NCBI GenBank assembly: GCA_009760855.2
Contig: WPIO01000056.1
Span: forward strand, 2,200,001 to 2,264,000
Reading direction: 5' to 3'
Length of the DNA: 64,000 nucleotides
DNA from: Cristatella mucedo
Lineage: Eukaryota; Bryozoa; Phylactolaemata; Cristatellidae
How positions within the stretch are numbered: the stretch's first letter is position 1; the number at the start of each line of letters is the position of its first letter. Positions 11,336 through 24,300 of the stretch are shown piece by piece. The position numbers and the translations under genes were made by a program. The notes beneath the pieces are model-generated. The model was not told where the DNA came from and did no database searches. It saw nothing but the letters and a program-made list of their open reading frames with translations.

Positions 11336-11442
11336 ATGCCTGTGCAAAATCCTCGCCACTCCGACTCGAACCGCCACTCCGACTCGAACCGCCACTCCGA
11401 CTCGAACCACCACTCCGACTCGAACCGCCACTCCGACTCGGG
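11336..11442. repeat. 18 bp minisatellite
   Basis: Five near-identical units of CGCCACTCCGACTCGAAC. It contributes short repeats in every frame (for example HSDSNR), but no gene is supported here. Confidence 0.85.
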
Positions 11443-13161
11443 CCGAGACGAAGCACAGCAGAGCCTGATGGGAGGGAGGGCAGCGGCGCCATTGGCCACA
11501 CGCGATGCGGCTGCGTCCGAGCCCTTCCTCCGAGCCGTCGTCCGTCCCTTCGTGCGCTTAATTCTGGTGGAGGCTTTCCTCCTCCTCCACCTGCTTGCTT
11601 CTGCCGTTCGTCCGCTGCTCCACGACCGACACGTGCTCGTGTGAGCTTCACCTCTGACCTCAGGCTGGTGCAGGCATAGCTAGGGAAGCAGGGAAGCTCA
11701 CAGGGCAACAAGGCAGCGATGTGCTCGGTCTCTTTATATCGGCGGCGTGTGCACTGAGGCGTCTTTATAACGGCGACTCTGATGTGCTCGAAGGAGGCCT
11801 CCCATCATCTTGCTAGCACCGAAGTACATCTTCTGCTCTGTCCTGCTGCCAGATTGCTCACCAAAAATCCTTGGTCACAGCACGAACGACAGCAGCGGAA
11901 AGCCAAAACCGAAAACTAGCGGCTTCGTATTTTACTACATAATCTGACACTCTCTCTCTCTCACACACACACCAACTCATTGGCTCGATCAATCATTTTC
12001 ACCTTCCTTTCTTCGAAAAAGCTGTCCTGGCGCTGTTATTCGTAGCCGATCTGGACACGATGGACCGCACATCAGAGTGCTGCATGTCAGTGACCTAGAT
12101 ACTCCTCCTCACTTTTCCTTCTTTGCCCATTCATTTTGATCGGTTCTTTTGCAAATGGAACGACCACTTCCTCAACTGATTGGTTGCCGTTCGTGCCGAA
12201 GGAGCGACCTCTTCTAAAACTTCGAATTATTCTCTGGCAAAAGAAATACCACTCATCCCCGATTTTGACTGATTCCCAGGCAAAACTGCCATTTCTCCAT
12301 GTGAGATGGCTTCATTCTCCCGAGTGAGGTAACGAGTGTAAAAGCCGCTTCAGCCTACCACCTCCAGTCGCATGCACTTAAACTTGAGGTTAAGATCACA
12401 CCCAGACAGCCCCATGAGGAGCCGAGCTCATCGCCGCACGATGAGCTGTCTGTCCCTGCTGGCGACCTCAAAGCTCAAAGTGCTTTTTTTTTGCTAAGCA
12501 AAGGTGGGTCCTTCTTCTCTATCGCAGAGGCGCGGCTTGGTTGCACTTGGTTGCCCAGTGTGCAGCGAAAAAGATTGGAGGGCATGGTACTAACTAGGTC
12601 AATCCCGTGGTACTAACTAGGTCAATCCTGCGAGGCAGGACGGAGCACAGACTTTGCTATTCAGAAGCATACCAACACCTCAAATCAACCAACTGTCTCC
12701 ACTCACCGTGTTCATGGCTCAAAACCGACCACTTTTTCAACATCACAAGCGACGGCGGGCCACCCACACGTGCAGCCAGGCTAAGCAGGTGGCGTGCTGC
12801 ATTTGCAATCGGAGCGAGCACAGGCAACTATCGCTTCTTCTGCAGCTTGTGTGAAGGGGCTTGGAAAGGTTCAACGAGGATGCTATGCGAATGTCTTGTT
12901 GTCATTACTATTACTTGACGGCGGCCATGTCTGCCTCCTATCGAAGGAGCACCAGGCACGCGGTGCAAAGTAAAAAGAGCGCTGCCCACTCCGAGTGCCC
13001 CGTCCGAGATTATGACTTGTGGAGCCTGGTCGTCGCTGACTTTTGGCCGGAGAGAGCTTATGAAAGAGCCTTGGATAAGGAGGAATATTCCTGGACTGCG
13101 TTCCAGGTATTACAAGCTTGCACACTGAGTATGCCTTACTGAAGTTGCCTGCCGTATCAGC

Positions 13162-13262
<101 letters not shown>

Positions 13263-14701
13263 TCTTTGCTTTCTCGTGAGTTTGGCGTTGTTGGCAACAC
13301 TGCTTAAGGCATTTCCTCATTTCAGCACTCACCATTAGGCCTACTACTAGCACCAGGTCTGTGCACATTCAATTAGTTGTAACATTACCTGAACTAGTGA
13401 GGGTTACGCGGACATAACACAGTGACTTAAGCTAGGATTGATTTGTTCTATGCAAAGGCAGCGTATTTTGCCCTGTCGTTTTCAACGGCTGACCGTTCGG
13501 CTTCGTGTTCACGGACTACCGGAATGGTTGTTCGAAGCCAGAACGTTGTATTAGACATAGCAGTCTCAAGTTCAATGTCAATGGCCAGGCTCAAAGGTCA
13601 TAGTCATAGGGCATAGCACTAGTCACGAGCTCCCATGTCACAAATGAGCACCGGCACCCTCACTTGGTTATCGGACCATTTTAGAATCTATAAGAATGCT
13701 GCTCTGGTGCCAGACAAGTCTGGGCCGAGGGTCACAACCACCCACCTCCGGACGGAACTAGATTCGGTCACGTGCCAGCACGAACAGGAAGCGATATCTG
13801 GGCGCATAGCAGCTACATCAGCCAGAGTGTGCACACTTGCTGCCACGGTGCAGCAGCAGCAGTGGCTACGAATGGCGCAACTCGCCAGCAAAGTTCTAAG
13901 AAATCGAGCAGCGGCACATGTGGCACGGGCGCACTTGGCACGGTGTAGTCACGTGGCTGCGAGCAAATCGACCCGCGAGCACGCGCGGCCAGCGCTAGCA
14001 CTGCCGAGTGACACCCGGCAGTCGGCGGAAACAAACCAAAGAATGGTGCGCATAAAAGTTACAACGCAAAAAAAAAAGAGAAAAAGAGGCACAGAACACA
14101 GGAGAGCAGCACAGAGGCAGACGCTGGCTGGCTGGCTGGCTAGCAGCAGCAGTAGCAGCAACAGGGCACGAGCGACTACGAGTGCTGGCACGCCGCCGTG
14201 CGCCCACAGCTGCTAGACGAACGCTGTTAGCACGCGTTGTCGGCTGCGTGATTCGTCTTCACTTAAGCAGACTGTTAATAATACAGACAAACGGAAGACT
14301 GCTGGCTGGCGCACGCACATACGATGCACGAGAAGAAAGTCTAGCTCTAACCTATTACCAGACACAGCCACCTATCAGTACCTTGATGACCTGTCAAGGA
14401 AAAGGTGAGCAACGCCATTACTCCAGCGGCGGCATGTGGCCACCATTGGCAAGCCCTCGGCAGCGGGCGCAGCAGCGCCCGACAAGAGCATATTGAGCTA
14501 GAGCAGATCTCGTTGCCCAAAGCGGCGCCGAAGCTTTCAGAGGTCGCGGCCACGACGCAGCTTCGGTGAGTGCAAGGGCTCAAGTTCGGAGCATCCCTGG
14601 AGAGCGAGTGAGCAGGACCAGGAGCACCTCTCAAAATCGTCTGCCAGCGATCGCCCACCAGCCCGTCGGCCATGCTAATTGCTAAATCACCAAGGCGGCT
14701 G

Positions 14702-14837
14702 ATGGTTTGGTCCAGCGGTTAAGGTGCTCGCCCAGGTCAAGGTCTGGCCGAGGTCGAGGGCTCGAGCCCCGAGGCATATGTGAAGCACCTGAATAGATAT
14801 TAAATTCTGTTGGGATGCTATACAAATGAATTATATG
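14702..14837 (+). mobile_element. tRNA-derived SINE
   Basis: The copy starts GGTTTGGTCCAGCGGTTAAG, an A-box-like RNA polymerase III promoter, followed by GAGGGCTCGAGCCCC, a B-box-like element. It ends in the tail GTGAAGCACCTGAATAGA...GCTATACAAATGAA. Related copies lie at 36989 and 45367. The tail resembles the 3' end of the local LINE family, which suggests mobilisation by it. Confidence 0.75.
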
Positions 14838-15310
14838 TTTTTAAGGTCTCGTAAAAGGAGCAGCCTACAAGGCCATGCGCTCGTCTGTGTCTAGCGGTGC
14901 CTTACCGCACGCATGATAGAATCGAGATGGATAGGGTCACGCTCGCTGCTGCTGCTGCAATGGATGGCTCCGACAGCCTCCGATCGACGATTTGATTCGA
15001 CTATTATGACTATTCGACTATTATGAATCGACTCCGACAGTCTCGGGCAGCCGCCGATGAAGCCAAGCTCTGCCGCAAGCTTTCTGGCGGATGGGGGGCA
15101 TTGGGACTTGGATGCGATCTGCTTCGGAGGCAGCTCTGCTAGACTGCAGCTGCAGCAATTCTCGGCAGCTGCTGCTGTGGCTGCTGCAGCTGCTGCCACT
15201 GCTGCGGCGGTGGCTGAGAATCCTGTATGTATGTTTGTATCTCCGTCTGTAACTCCACAAAGTCATAAAGACCAAGTGGGTGTTACGCAGGAGAGTTTTG
15301 TATAGCGCAC

Positions 15311-15592
15311 TCACAGCCTAAGCGGCTTTCGGTAGCTAACAGACTTCGTCTCACGCAACAAAGAGAAAGTGGGAAGCATAGCAGAGTTAGGAGAGCAGTT
15401 GAGGTAGTGAGTAGCATAGAAGTAGCAGTTTAGGACCGCTGAAAAAGATGTGCCATAGTCGGCAGTTGGAGAGTAGATGTCGTTGCGTAAGAATTGTGGA
15501 AGCGAGTTCCACAGTCTAGGACCTGCAGAGCTAAAGCTTCTGTCGCCAACTGTCTTTAAGCGGAGGAATGGGACAGCTAATTTATTGTCCAT
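15311..15592 (-). mobile_element. LINE 3' coding fragment
   Basis: The minus strand reads VGDRSFSSAGPRLWNSLPQF, the typical end of a non-LTR reverse transcriptase ORF, followed by a remnant of the 3' end. It is a different, probably older subfamily from the 42 kb element. No reverse transcriptase core is present. Confidence 0.7.
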
Positions 15593-16726
15593 ATAGAACT
15601 CTGCTTTCCAGCTGCCCTTCCCCTTCGAGGGTGACTCCTACCCCCCTCCGACTGTCGCCTCGTGGGCGGACGTCCTGCAGCGGGGCTCGTGTATCCGTGG
15701 CAACGCGGCCGCCGCAAGCGCTCGACAGCAGCGGCAGTGCAGCTTTGCTGAGGCGCCTCCTGCTAAAACAGATCGAGAGGACCGCAGAGCGAACAGCAGC
15801 ACACTTCCGCCGGAAGCCAGTGCTGCAAGCAGAAGAACCAGCTGCGGGCGGCGGTCTGAGCATTCCTGCTGCCGTTGCTGCTGCAGCTACGCTTTATCCA
15901 GCTGTGCCTCTTAGTGACCCAATTTAACCTGAGCACGCTATCGATTGGCTGCTGAATTTGCCAGCAGCTCGAGGACTGGCAGCTACCGGCTGGCTGTGTC
16001 GGACGCTGGCTGTGTCGGACGTACTGCAGCCAGCGGTAGCTGCGCTGTGTGGCTGGCAATTAGCAAGCTTTCTAAGCCCTGTAGGAGAGGGCGATTAACC
16101 CACTGGTTTCGATCGGCTGGCCTCTCAACAATGAGAGCTACGAAAATCTGTTGTTGCAAATCGGCTGAAGCATGCTCAATGCGCAGCTGCTGCACAAGCA
16201 GTCACTCGCAGCGCAGTTGCACGGTCGGCACGAGGGGTGCCAAGTTAGTCAGGCCTCCTCCGGCAAGCATACCCTACGATAACATTAGTGCAGTGCACTT
16301 ACTAGATCACTGATGAATGCTATGGATTTTCTCCTATTCGATATCTCCACCTGCGGTCTCATGTCAATACTCTTGTAGAAGCTGTCGGCCCTGTTAAGAA
16401 TTCAAACAACTGAATGAGCAGGGCATGCAAACCAGCGATATGTCTAGGCAATAGGAGAACAGCTGCAGCTGTGACAGCAGGTTAGTCGCATGAAAGAAAG
16501 AAAGAAAACAGGATGAGAAGAGAGAAGATACGATTAGACGAGAGAGGGGCAAGAGAGGGAGAAAGAGAGTGGGTGACAGCTTGATTGAGAGGGAACAAGA
16601 GGCAGAACGAGAGAGAGGGAGGGAGGGAGGGAGGAAGGGAGAGTGAGAGAGAGACAGTGACACAGGGAAAGGCAGAGACACATGGTGGGAGAGCAAGACA
16701 GATAGACAGACAGAAACAGGCAGAGA

Positions 16727-16930
16727 GTGAGGCAGACAGAGGCAGACAGAGACAGACGGAGACAGACGGAGACAGGCGGAGACAGGCGGGGACAGACGGG
16801 GACAGACGGAGACAGACGGAGACAGACGGAGACAGACGGAGACAGACGGAGACAGACGGAGACAGACGGAGACAGACGAAGACAGACAGAGACAGACGGA
16901 GACAGACGGAGACGGACAGAGACAGATAAG
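16727..16930. repeat. 10 bp minisatellite (GACAGACGGA)n
   Basis: About 18 units with AGGCAGACAG variants on the left flank, embedded in AG-rich sequence. Related units occur at 31.74, 51.96 and 55.62 kb. Confidence 0.85.
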
Positions 16931-18498
16931 CAGAGAGTGAGAGAGAGAGGGAGAGTGAGAGAGGAAGAGATTCACTGCAAGTACTACAGTATTGAAGTAC
17001 TGGTGGTACTAATGTCGAAGTCCAATGCTCGAAACGCTCATGCAAATGGACGGATCGTACAACATTATTATGAGAAGAATCATGCAACGGTTTGGATGAA
17101 GCAAGCAGCCTAGCGCACACACTTGTATCACGAGCTACCCTGCTAGCACGGACAGAACAAGAACCGCGCAGCAAAGACGGCAGAGGTATTGCCATATCAT
17201 GCAAAGATGCACATGTGATTTTGCCGTTCAACACCAAGATAAAATGTTCAATGAGACCAATCCAGCAAAGGCGCAAATATCAGTGTGGTGGCTAAACCAG
17301 AGAGAAGGGCGTCTGCATTCGCCAGGTTTTTAATGCAAGGCGATCGCAGCAGCAGCAGCTGCTGCGTGGTTGCTTCTCTCGCAGACTTCAGCCTTTGAGA
17401 CCTTCGAGAGTGCTTTCGTCTGAAGTGGGGGATGTCTACTTTACAATGCATCAATCATCGAATAATCAATCCATTTTGCCGCCGCAACGAACTGTGTTGC
17501 CTTGATGTACATAATGCGTTCAGACCCCCACAGGCCGGACAGTGGTGTGTAAGTGCTCTCTCCAGCTCCCTTGAGTGCGCACCAAATTCTTGCTCCAGCA
17601 CTCGCGGTACTGCAGGCAGCTAAACCAATCGCATTCACCCATTCACCGGCACTGCCTTTCAGCCAGGCCCGATGCCATTTGGTTCGGAGGAGAGTAATTC
17701 TCTAACAGCGAGGTGGCAGCATTCGGCACTTTAAAGAAAAACGCGGCCAGTTGCTGTGCCCACGGAGCTGCCATGGCAGCAGCGGCAGCCTCTGCAGCAG
17801 AGGCAACAGAGGCTGCCGCTGCTGCAGAGGCGACCAGCAACGAGTGAAGACTGGGTGGAAGCTGCGGCCGGCCGGGCTATGACGTTGAATCTCTCTGGCT
17901 CCTCCTCACTGTGGCATGAGTGATTGGCTATTGGTGACCGTGCGAAAGAACGCAAAGGAATAAAGGAAGAGCTGATGGAGCCCGAGGCAGCCTCGAAATA
18001 GCTCGCAGCGGGTGCAGTAAGTGCTGAGCGCAGTCTGTTGCCACCATACCGCTAGCTCCGCGACGTCGGCATTCGTTGGCCAATTTGTAGGGCAGACAAC
18101 GGGCACGACCGGATGCCAAGACGAACAACAAACCCAGCTAGAGAGCGAGCACGCCCGCGAGCAGGCGCCCTCTCACGAGAGCGTGCTCGCTCGAGTCTCC
18201 GTGCTCAGGGCCATCAGCAGGGCTGATCTCCCATCTTCCTTTCTCCCTCTCTCACGCTACGATATTCCTCTGTGGTGCACATATATTAATTCAGCTGAGA
18301 GCCAAGAGCCAAGAGTCACAATCCATCACCAGCCGGATTCAGCCAATGCCTGACAAGCTGGCCCACGAAGACTTGCTAATTGCCTCAGGGAGGCGGTGGC
18401 AGTCGGCCCCCTCAATTGCCGGCTGGCCACCGAGCAGCAGAGAAATGTGGCCCAAGTGAAAAGGCGTCACGCAGTCGCGGAGCCGCAGCGACACTCAC

Positions 18499-18575
18499 TC
18501 CTTGCTCTTCCAGGCGGTCTTCGTTCGGGTAACCATGCTGTCGACGTGCACAGCGTCTCGCCTCTCGGATTTCTC
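18499..18575 (-). CDS. possible unc-13 exon, unassigned
   Basis: A 77 bp segment lies between TATTTCAG and GTGAGT on the gene strand. In phase 0 it encodes EKSERRDAVHVDSMVTRTK followed by TAWKSK. Position between exon 9 and exon 10 and the DSM triplet recall the IIIDSMPDIRKRK segment of Munc13-1, but the similarity is too short to prove anything. It would leave in phase 2, so another exon would be needed before exon 10. I did not find a convincing partner. Confidence 0.28.
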
Positions 18576-19243
18576 CTGAAATATATATGTATATATATTC
18601 ATATATGTATATAGTCAGTCTCCGTGCTGTCACGTGTCGGCATCATTGCAGCAGCAGCAGCAGCAGTGAGACGAGAGGACTCACCGAATAGGGCAGCAGC
18701 AGGGCAAGTGCAGCGCTGGCCCTAAACCAGGGCAGGGCGCAGCACTCACGCTCGCCACTTGCAAATGCACTAACGTGAGTGCGCTAGCGCTAGAGGGCGC
18801 ACCTGCACGCAGGCGCGAAGGTGCTCAGATGCAAGCTGGCGCAGACCATGGGCTGGGCGCTGACCGGCATCCGACTACGTTTTAGCATGACCCTTTTACC
18901 CTCTGACTACTTTTAGGTGCCTACTTTTTAGCATGACCTTGTGCGGTACCCGGCAGCAGTCGTTAGCTGCTGCGAGTGCATTCCGCTGCCAGCAAGGACC
19001 GAACACGCAAGCTCTGGACGTTTTGCCTCCGACCCATGCTCACAGCAAGTGCCGCAGAGGAACTGCTAGATTGGCCATCAGATTGCTAGCCTCTGGATTC
19101 TGCTATTCCACTTGCGGTGCTCCTTGGTAGCAGCCAGCATTCGGATGACGTAGTAGCGATGGGTCACTTGCACACAGCAGCAAGCTGTACCGTGGTCGGA
19201 CGACTCTGCTTGTAGCTTCATGCTCAGGTGGGGCAACTCTGTC

Positions 19244-19420
<177 letters not shown>

Positions 19421-19468
19421 AGTCAGTCGCTGCACACCGTGGTCGGTCGAATGGCCATGTGCTCTCAC

Positions 19469-20176
19469 CGCTTCACCGAAGCCGCCAGAGCTCGAGTGCC
19501 GGCTGCAGCCATTGGCCAGCCGGAAGGCAGCCGGTGCGCCCCAAATTACGATTGCCTCCAAGACGTCGGTGTCGTCGTCCTCGAGTTGAAAAGATGCCAA
19601 GCTTGCCCTGCTGGTCAGGGACGAAGGGACTGCCCTCGTCAGGAATGAGTCACGGCAGTCTGCCTCCGTCGCCATCGTGCCAGACGACAGAGTCACTTCC
19701 GTGGCCGTGGCCAGGAGAGAGCGGCCGACCGGTCTGTGGCTGCTCACAGGCGGGCCATGATCTGCGACGGCGGCCGTGGCAGCGGTCTCAGTCACGGTGG
19801 CCGAGGCATCGCCCGTAACGAATGCCACGGGAGTGGCTGTGGCGGCAGATGCGCTCGAGTGTACGAGTGGCCTCAAGGCATCGGAATGTGATGCCAACTC
19901 GGGCCGCAGCAGGTCCATCCAGCTATCGCTCGCTGCCACCACTACGGAAGAGGCAGTGGCACCAATGCAGGGGCCATCGTCGTCGGCGTCGTCGTCGGCG
20001 GCAGCAGCAGCGCAGACTGCAGGCTGGCTGAGAGCAGAGTCGTCGACAGCTCGATCTGATGGGCAGAGCTGCAGAGTGCCGCCCCCTGGTCCGCCTGCTG
20101 CAGGCCGCAGGTGCCACAGCCTGTTGACGGGCCACGGGCAGCATCCTGCTGCAGCGAAGCACGAAGTCGAGGCCAT
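19469..20176 (-). CDS. candidate alternative first exon of unc-13 (medium isoform)
   Basis: An open frame of 236 codons starts at an ATG with the context CTGCACCATGG, an excellent initiation context. It ends at a donor-like GCG|GTGAGA in phase 0, which is the phase needed to join exon 10. The predicted peptide starts MASTSCFAAAG, has an Ala-Asp stretch (ADDDADDDG), and ends with an acidic LEDDDTDVLEAIVIWG piece. I recognise no domain. The setting (GC-rich, inside unc-13, same strand, upstream of C1) resembles the alternative promoters known for unc-13 in nematodes, flies and mammals. A chance open frame in GC-rich DNA remains possible, and the plus strand is also open here. Confidence 0.42.
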
Positions 20177-20771
20177 GGTGCAGTCAGGCAACCGTTTGCT
20201 CTGCTTGCAATCGCTCACCAGCGCCGAAGCCGGTCGTCGGTGGAGCCGAGGCTGCGGCGGCGGCCTTTCGAAGCTCTGCGCTCCTCGCTTTCCGGCTCTC
20301 GTCTCCTCGCTCCCTAGTCTCCAGCGCCTGCCACGGCGGGGACAGCGGCGCCATCCTGGCGTCCGCTCAGCGAATGACAGGAAATTGGCAGCAGAGGCGA
20401 CACCGCATCACGTCAGTCGATCGGCAGACGGTAAGCGGCGCTGACGAGGAGAGTCTCCCAAGTGTAACAGCTCGGGTGCAGCCGGTGGGCTGTGACAGCC
20501 AACAGCTGATCGCTGCTGGTGGCTATGAGCGGCCGGCCACGAGAGTCGACTGAGGGCAGCAGCAGCAGCAGCAGCAACAGCAGACCGACTCCAGATACCA
20601 CTGCTTCCTTAACTGCTGCCTAGCCCACTGAGTGACCGCAATCGTCTAACCGGATCAGACGACTGCAGCCATCTCCCTGGCACGGAAATTAGGGCAAGCT
20701 CGACCGGCTGGTGGCTGCCACTTAAGTGCCATTGATCAAGTGGAGACGACCTGGCACCAGCATCTTCCAAC

Positions 20772-20953
<182 letters not shown>

Positions 20954-22079
20954 ATCAATCTCTGATCTCTGCCTATTAACCAATAGCCGTCGAAGCTCCC
21001 TCAGCAAATGGGGACACGTCACTGTTCTTCTCAAATTTAAAAAGTAACTTAGCAGCTACATCTAACACCAGCTTTAGAGCGCCAGCAGCTTTTTTGGCAT
21101 TCGTGCCAATGCAGTAGTCCAGCTTTGACAAAACCAGTGAGCGAGAGCAAGATGTTTAGTTTGATGTTTCAGTTAAAGGAAGGCTGCCTTCCACATACAT
21201 TATCCTGGCCCTGGTAGAGCCCACGACGACTGCCAGTGGAGGCAGTCTTCTAACAACATAAAACTTGCTTGACCTTTTTAACTTAAACTGTAACTTTTTC
21301 TAAAAACAAACTTTAAACGTCCAGCAGCCGCCGAAGAGGAAACCTTAGTAGAACCCTTAGGAAGCCTTAGTGGCTGATGTGTGGTCGACCCGAAAAAAGC
21401 ACAGCTGACAAAAACATGTCTGCATGAAGGCCCTGCAAGGAACTTCAGGATGCTATCGGTGACCACAGCCTCTCGTGAAGCTGTCAACATCTCCCATCGT
21501 GCGAAACTTCCCGCCTCAGCCCCTAGAGAGCCTGGCCTCAGTTTGAGTGAGTGCCTCATGCTGAGCAATCTGATCGAGTCGCTTGCCGAAGATGACTATC
21601 GTATGCTATATTTCATACTATCACATTTTTAATATGGCTATTTACATAAGATGCAATACAATCTAGCATAATGAAAATTGATGTTATTAAAATACGATTT
21701 AAAGTTACATAAAATCATATATAGACACACCATATTTTTCCCATTCATGGCTAATTGTTAGTGGCACAGGACCACTGTTGCACCGTGTGGCCACTTGTTT
21801 CAAGAAATTGGCAGCTGACGTCATTGCTTCCGGCAACAAAGGCCGCTCTCCCCTTTCCAAAACCTGCAAGCCACGTTCTCCTCTCTGTCCGGTCGAGCTT
21901 TTCTGGGAAATCGCAGCACGGGAGGGGCTGAAGCACTGGGTAACCAGTCTATCTAAGCTGTCAGTTTTTCTACACTGACGTCGCTGGCGCTGGAAAAAGT
22001 TTGCTGCAAGTCGGAGTGAGTGAGTGAGTGGCCGGAGCGGGTCCTTGGGAGACCTCGGCACACAGAGACGCTGCCCTAC

Positions 22080-22380
22080 CTGCCGAAGCAGTGCCTTGAC
22101 ATCGCTGAAGGCCTTCCACCAGTGCAGCCTCGCTGGCGAGACAGACAGGAAGCAAGCATCGGCGGCTGCGACGGCGGGACTTCGCGACGGCGTCAGCGCT
22201 CTCCTTCCGGCTCGCGGCGGCAGCGGCTGCTGCTCCTGTGGGCCCTCGCCACTGCGACCCGTCGAAGTGGGTGCCAACGTTGCCGCAGCAGGGATGTTGT
22301 CCATGCTGCCGCCGTCGTAATCGGTCGTGTGGCTCGCGTTGTCGCTCATGTAGCCGAAGCGCTTCTGCCTCTCCTCTTCA
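22080..22380 (-). CDS. unc-13: unc-13 exon 9, linker ending in a calmodulin-site-like motif
   Basis: The exon starts after CGACCTTGCAG and ends before GTAGGG (301 bp, phase 2 in, phase 0 out), encoding residues 627-727. It opens with EEERQKRFGYMSDN, continues as a Ser/Ala/Pro-rich stretch, and closes with LHWWKAFSDVKALLRQ (712-727). The last segment aligns with ANWLRAFNKVRMQLQE of Munc13-1, the amphipathic helix that binds Ca2+/calmodulin through its tryptophan. The joined codon with exon 8 (AG|T) gives Ser. Splice sites and the motif are good; the exact upstream acceptor is less certain because a second AG lies nearby. Confidence 0.82.
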
Positions 22381-23976
22381 CTGCAAGGTCGACGATCCGG
22401 CTGCACGAGGGCAGCAGCAGCGTGCCACCGGGCCGGCGGTGCCGGTGGCAAGAAGAATACGGTGGCGGCGGCGCGACACCAATGCGACTGGCTAGCTTGA
22501 ACCCGCGGAGAATCGAGAACGCTTTCAGCTTTGCTTTGTGAGGCGAGTGTCCCCCCCTGTGACCGCCTAGTTGCTGAGCACGCCCCACCCGAATTCCAAG
22601 CTTACAGTTCACATTAACTTTACAGCAAGCCTACCCTTCCGTGCAAAAGTCGTGGGCGAATTATATTCGCGCACGTCCATCGCTTACCAAATGCAGGCAA
22701 ATCACGACTTCCGGTCATTCTGTCGGTCGCTGGGGTGGCTTATTCCAATGCGCGGAAGCCCAGCTCAGCGTCGAGCAGACGCACCAGCAGAGACTTCTGC
22801 TTGGCGGCAGCTAAGAGGGAGCATGAAAGCTGTCGGAAAGCCATGGCAACCCTTTGAAAAAGCCCTTTAAGTTGATGGTACTGTGAAGTTTTAGCATTTT
22901 AATGCTCAATTTTAACTATAAGAGTGCCTGTTGCAGCTAAATAAGCAAACTAGGAAATCATCTGCCCTCTTTTTTGACTCGTCGTTGCTGTACCATGGTA
23001 GTACTACTACTACTGCAACTGTCAGGCCAAGCATTCAATGCATACGCAATGCAGCAACTGCTGCAGACAAGAGGCTAACAAAGCTAGCTTATAATTAGGT
23101 TGGATAATAAGTAGCAATGATTATAAAACGGACTGCTAGGCATCGTCGCCAACTTTTGGCAACTATGCCTAGCAGTGGGCGGCTGGAGGCACGATCCACA
23201 CACGATCCGCACACGGTGCACTGTCTCGGAGCCTGAAGTTTTAAGCAGCCCAGCAGGTTGCAGTGCCCCTTCGTGCATGCACAGAGGGCACTGCCTGTGG
23301 CTGCAACACGCTTCGTGAGGCGACATGCTTCGAGAGCATGCGGACCGGGCTGTGCTCAGCATGGCCTGGTAAACGTTGACGAGATTTCTTCTGAGCAAAC
23401 CGATCGACGGTGCGATGGTGCGATCTGACAAAAGTCATACGATCGCCAGAATCGTCAACTCAAACTTGTGGTCATGCACAATGCCGATTGGGGCACGCTT
23501 GAGTCTCGAGATCGAGCAGCGAGCAAAAACAGAGGGGCTGACAGCAGCACACCGGCAGCATGGGGCAGCTGCAGTGTGAACACGTGGCAGCGAGGCAGCG
23601 ACGTCAGGAGCAGCTGCAGCAGCGGCAACAGCAGCAAAGTGCGGACAGGCAGCTCAGCTATGGCAGGCTTCGCCGAGAGCAGGATACGCTCAGCCTGTCC
23701 TGTGCTCACTCTGCTGGCAATCTGACGGGCAACAAGTGAGCGCTCAGAAAATACGACAAACAGCGAAGCAGCGTGCAAACCTTGTGCGCGTTCATGCACA
23801 CGTACTCACGACAAAACCAAGTACTTACACACTCACATGTGACATCTCTCTTTCTCTTTTAGCTAGCTGTAATTCTCTGTCTCATCTTCCCTTCCAAATC
23901 TTATTATCTCACTTTCTCTATAACTAATCTTTCTCTCCTACCTAAGTGGTCTTGTCTCATCCCATTGTCCAACAAC

Positions 23977-23986
23977 CTCTCTCTCC

Positions 23987-24061
<75 letters not shown>
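23977..24061. repeat. (CT)n microsatellite
   Basis: Pure CT after a CT-rich lead. Confidence 0.95.
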
Positions 24062-24064
<3 letters not shown>

Positions 24065-24174
24065 ACTTCAATTGCACACCTTCTGGCTGATCAAAATGTC
24101 CTGTCGTTCACCCTTTCAATAGTCAATCACCACGGCTAGATTAGTTGTACCCAAGTGAGGTTCAGTAGCCAAGG

Positions 24175-24300
24175 GTGGCTGCTGTTATGTGATACAGTCA
24201 GCTAACGGTCACCGGCTAGGCCAAGCCTGGCATTAGACGTGAGGCCGGATAGGCGATGCAGCCCCTTAATCTGAGCCCCTTGGTCAGATGAAGTTCGTCG
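24175..24300 (+). repeat. dispersed repeat shared with 42.2 kb
   Basis: GGTCACCGGCTAGGCC, then GTGAGGCCGGAT and GCCCCTT... resembles 42215-42355 (GGTCACCGGCTAGGCC, GTAAGGCCGGAT). Two copies only; origin unknown. Confidence 0.45.

Noticed and set aside
17643-17955. Ala-rich and EEEPERFN-containing minus-strand frames as unc-13 exons
   Set aside because: An acceptor-like CCACAG precedes the latter, but no usable donor in the needed phase follows.
19776-20444. 222-codon plus-strand frame
   Set aside because: It is the antisense of the candidate medium first exon, which has the better start context and a usable donor.
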